Notes under the pieces: generated by a model
Seen by the model: the letters and a program-made list of their open reading frames with translations, nothing else
Told to the model about the DNA's origin: nothing
Database searches by the model: none
Translations under genes and position numbers: made by a program
In this document: piece after piece, positions 63,948 to 64,000 of the stretch
Layout of the letters: the number at the start of each line of letters is the position of its first letter
Position numbering within the stretch: position 1 is the stretch's first letter
NCBI RefSeq assembly: GCF_000402035.1
Contig: NC_021289.1
Span: 1,178,001-1,242,000 of the forward strand
Source of the DNA: Caballeronia insecticola
GTDB lineage: Bacteria; Pseudomonadota; Gammaproteobacteria; Burkholderiales; Burkholderiaceae
Length of the DNA stretch: 64,000 nt
Direction: 5' to 3'

Positions 63948-64000
63948 ATGCAACTCCATTCCGAACCGTCGATGGCGCGAGCCATGTATATCCTCGGCCA
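63948..64000 (+). CDS. Start of an unidentified gene (runs off the window)
   Basis: ATG at 63948 with a GAGAGA stretch just upstream opens a frame to the end of the window (17 codons). Too short to identify. Its start context and the upstream palindrome support a real gene. Confidence 0.5.
   Translation, partial: MQLHSEPSMARAMYILG

Overview
The window reads as a stretch of chromosome from a Burkholderiaceae betaproteobacterium, most like Paraburkholderia, Caballeronia or Burkholderia. The evidence is high GC with strong third-position G/C bias, a cyoABCD quinol oxidase, many LysR/IclR/MocR-controlled catabolic operons, and small hypothetical proteins of the type seen in that family. No rRNA, tRNA or CRISPR array was recognised.

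Left part (1-12.7 kb): the end of a Nit1C-type cluster (radical SAM protein, nitrilase, MSMEG_0572/Sll0783 family protein) lies divergent to a MocR regulator with shared operator-like repeats. Next comes a compact minus-strand polysaccharide operon, wecB - bcsB-like - nfrB - nfrA - DUF4434 (ybcH-like). It resembles the E. coli N4-receptor glycan system but carries an extra BcsB-like subunit; NfrB has a C-terminal MshEN (c-di-GMP-binding) region.

12.8-23.7 kb is a decaying accessory patch. It holds an arsenic operon (arsR, arsI, arsC, acr3, an arsC-arsN fusion, arsH, truncated MFS) whose thioredoxin-type arsC is frameshifted. It also holds an Abi_2 fragment, two transporters, a membrane protein, a frameshifted hypothetical gene and a scrap of an aminotransferase gene.

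23.7-31.2 kb: an AtuA-like/CitMHS operon with a divergent LysR gene, a zinc alcohol dehydrogenase, and several small unknown genes including an HNH protein. 31.2-42.0 kb: napEDABC followed directly by a full System I cytochrome c maturation set, ccmABCDEFGHI, nearly all overlapping or closely spaced. 42.0-44.3 kb: DUF3079, a nitronate monooxygenase, and the eroded remains of a NarX-NarL pair in which the kinase has lost its phospho-acceptor His segment and the regulator its receiver domain.

44.4-53.5 kb: an ABC ATPase and fused permease without a binding protein, then a terephthalate-dioxygenase-like operon (tphA2, tphA3, tphB, tphA1, MFS) with a divergent IclR regulator and a tandem operator. 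53.7-57.6 kb: cyoABCD with a strong terminator. 57.8-64 kb: a lone glycosyltransferase-like gene, a cupin/MFS/SDR/IclR catabolic operon with a clear promoter-operator, a degenerate UbiB-like protein, and the start of a further gene behind a perfect palindrome.

Functional threads: nitrate respiration (nap) is supplied with cytochrome c by the adjacent ccm genes while its probable sensor system has decayed. Aromatic catabolism is built as ring hydroxylation, dihydrodiol dehydrogenation and MFS uptake. The nfr/bcsB operon probably makes a c-di-GMP-controlled amino-sugar polymer.
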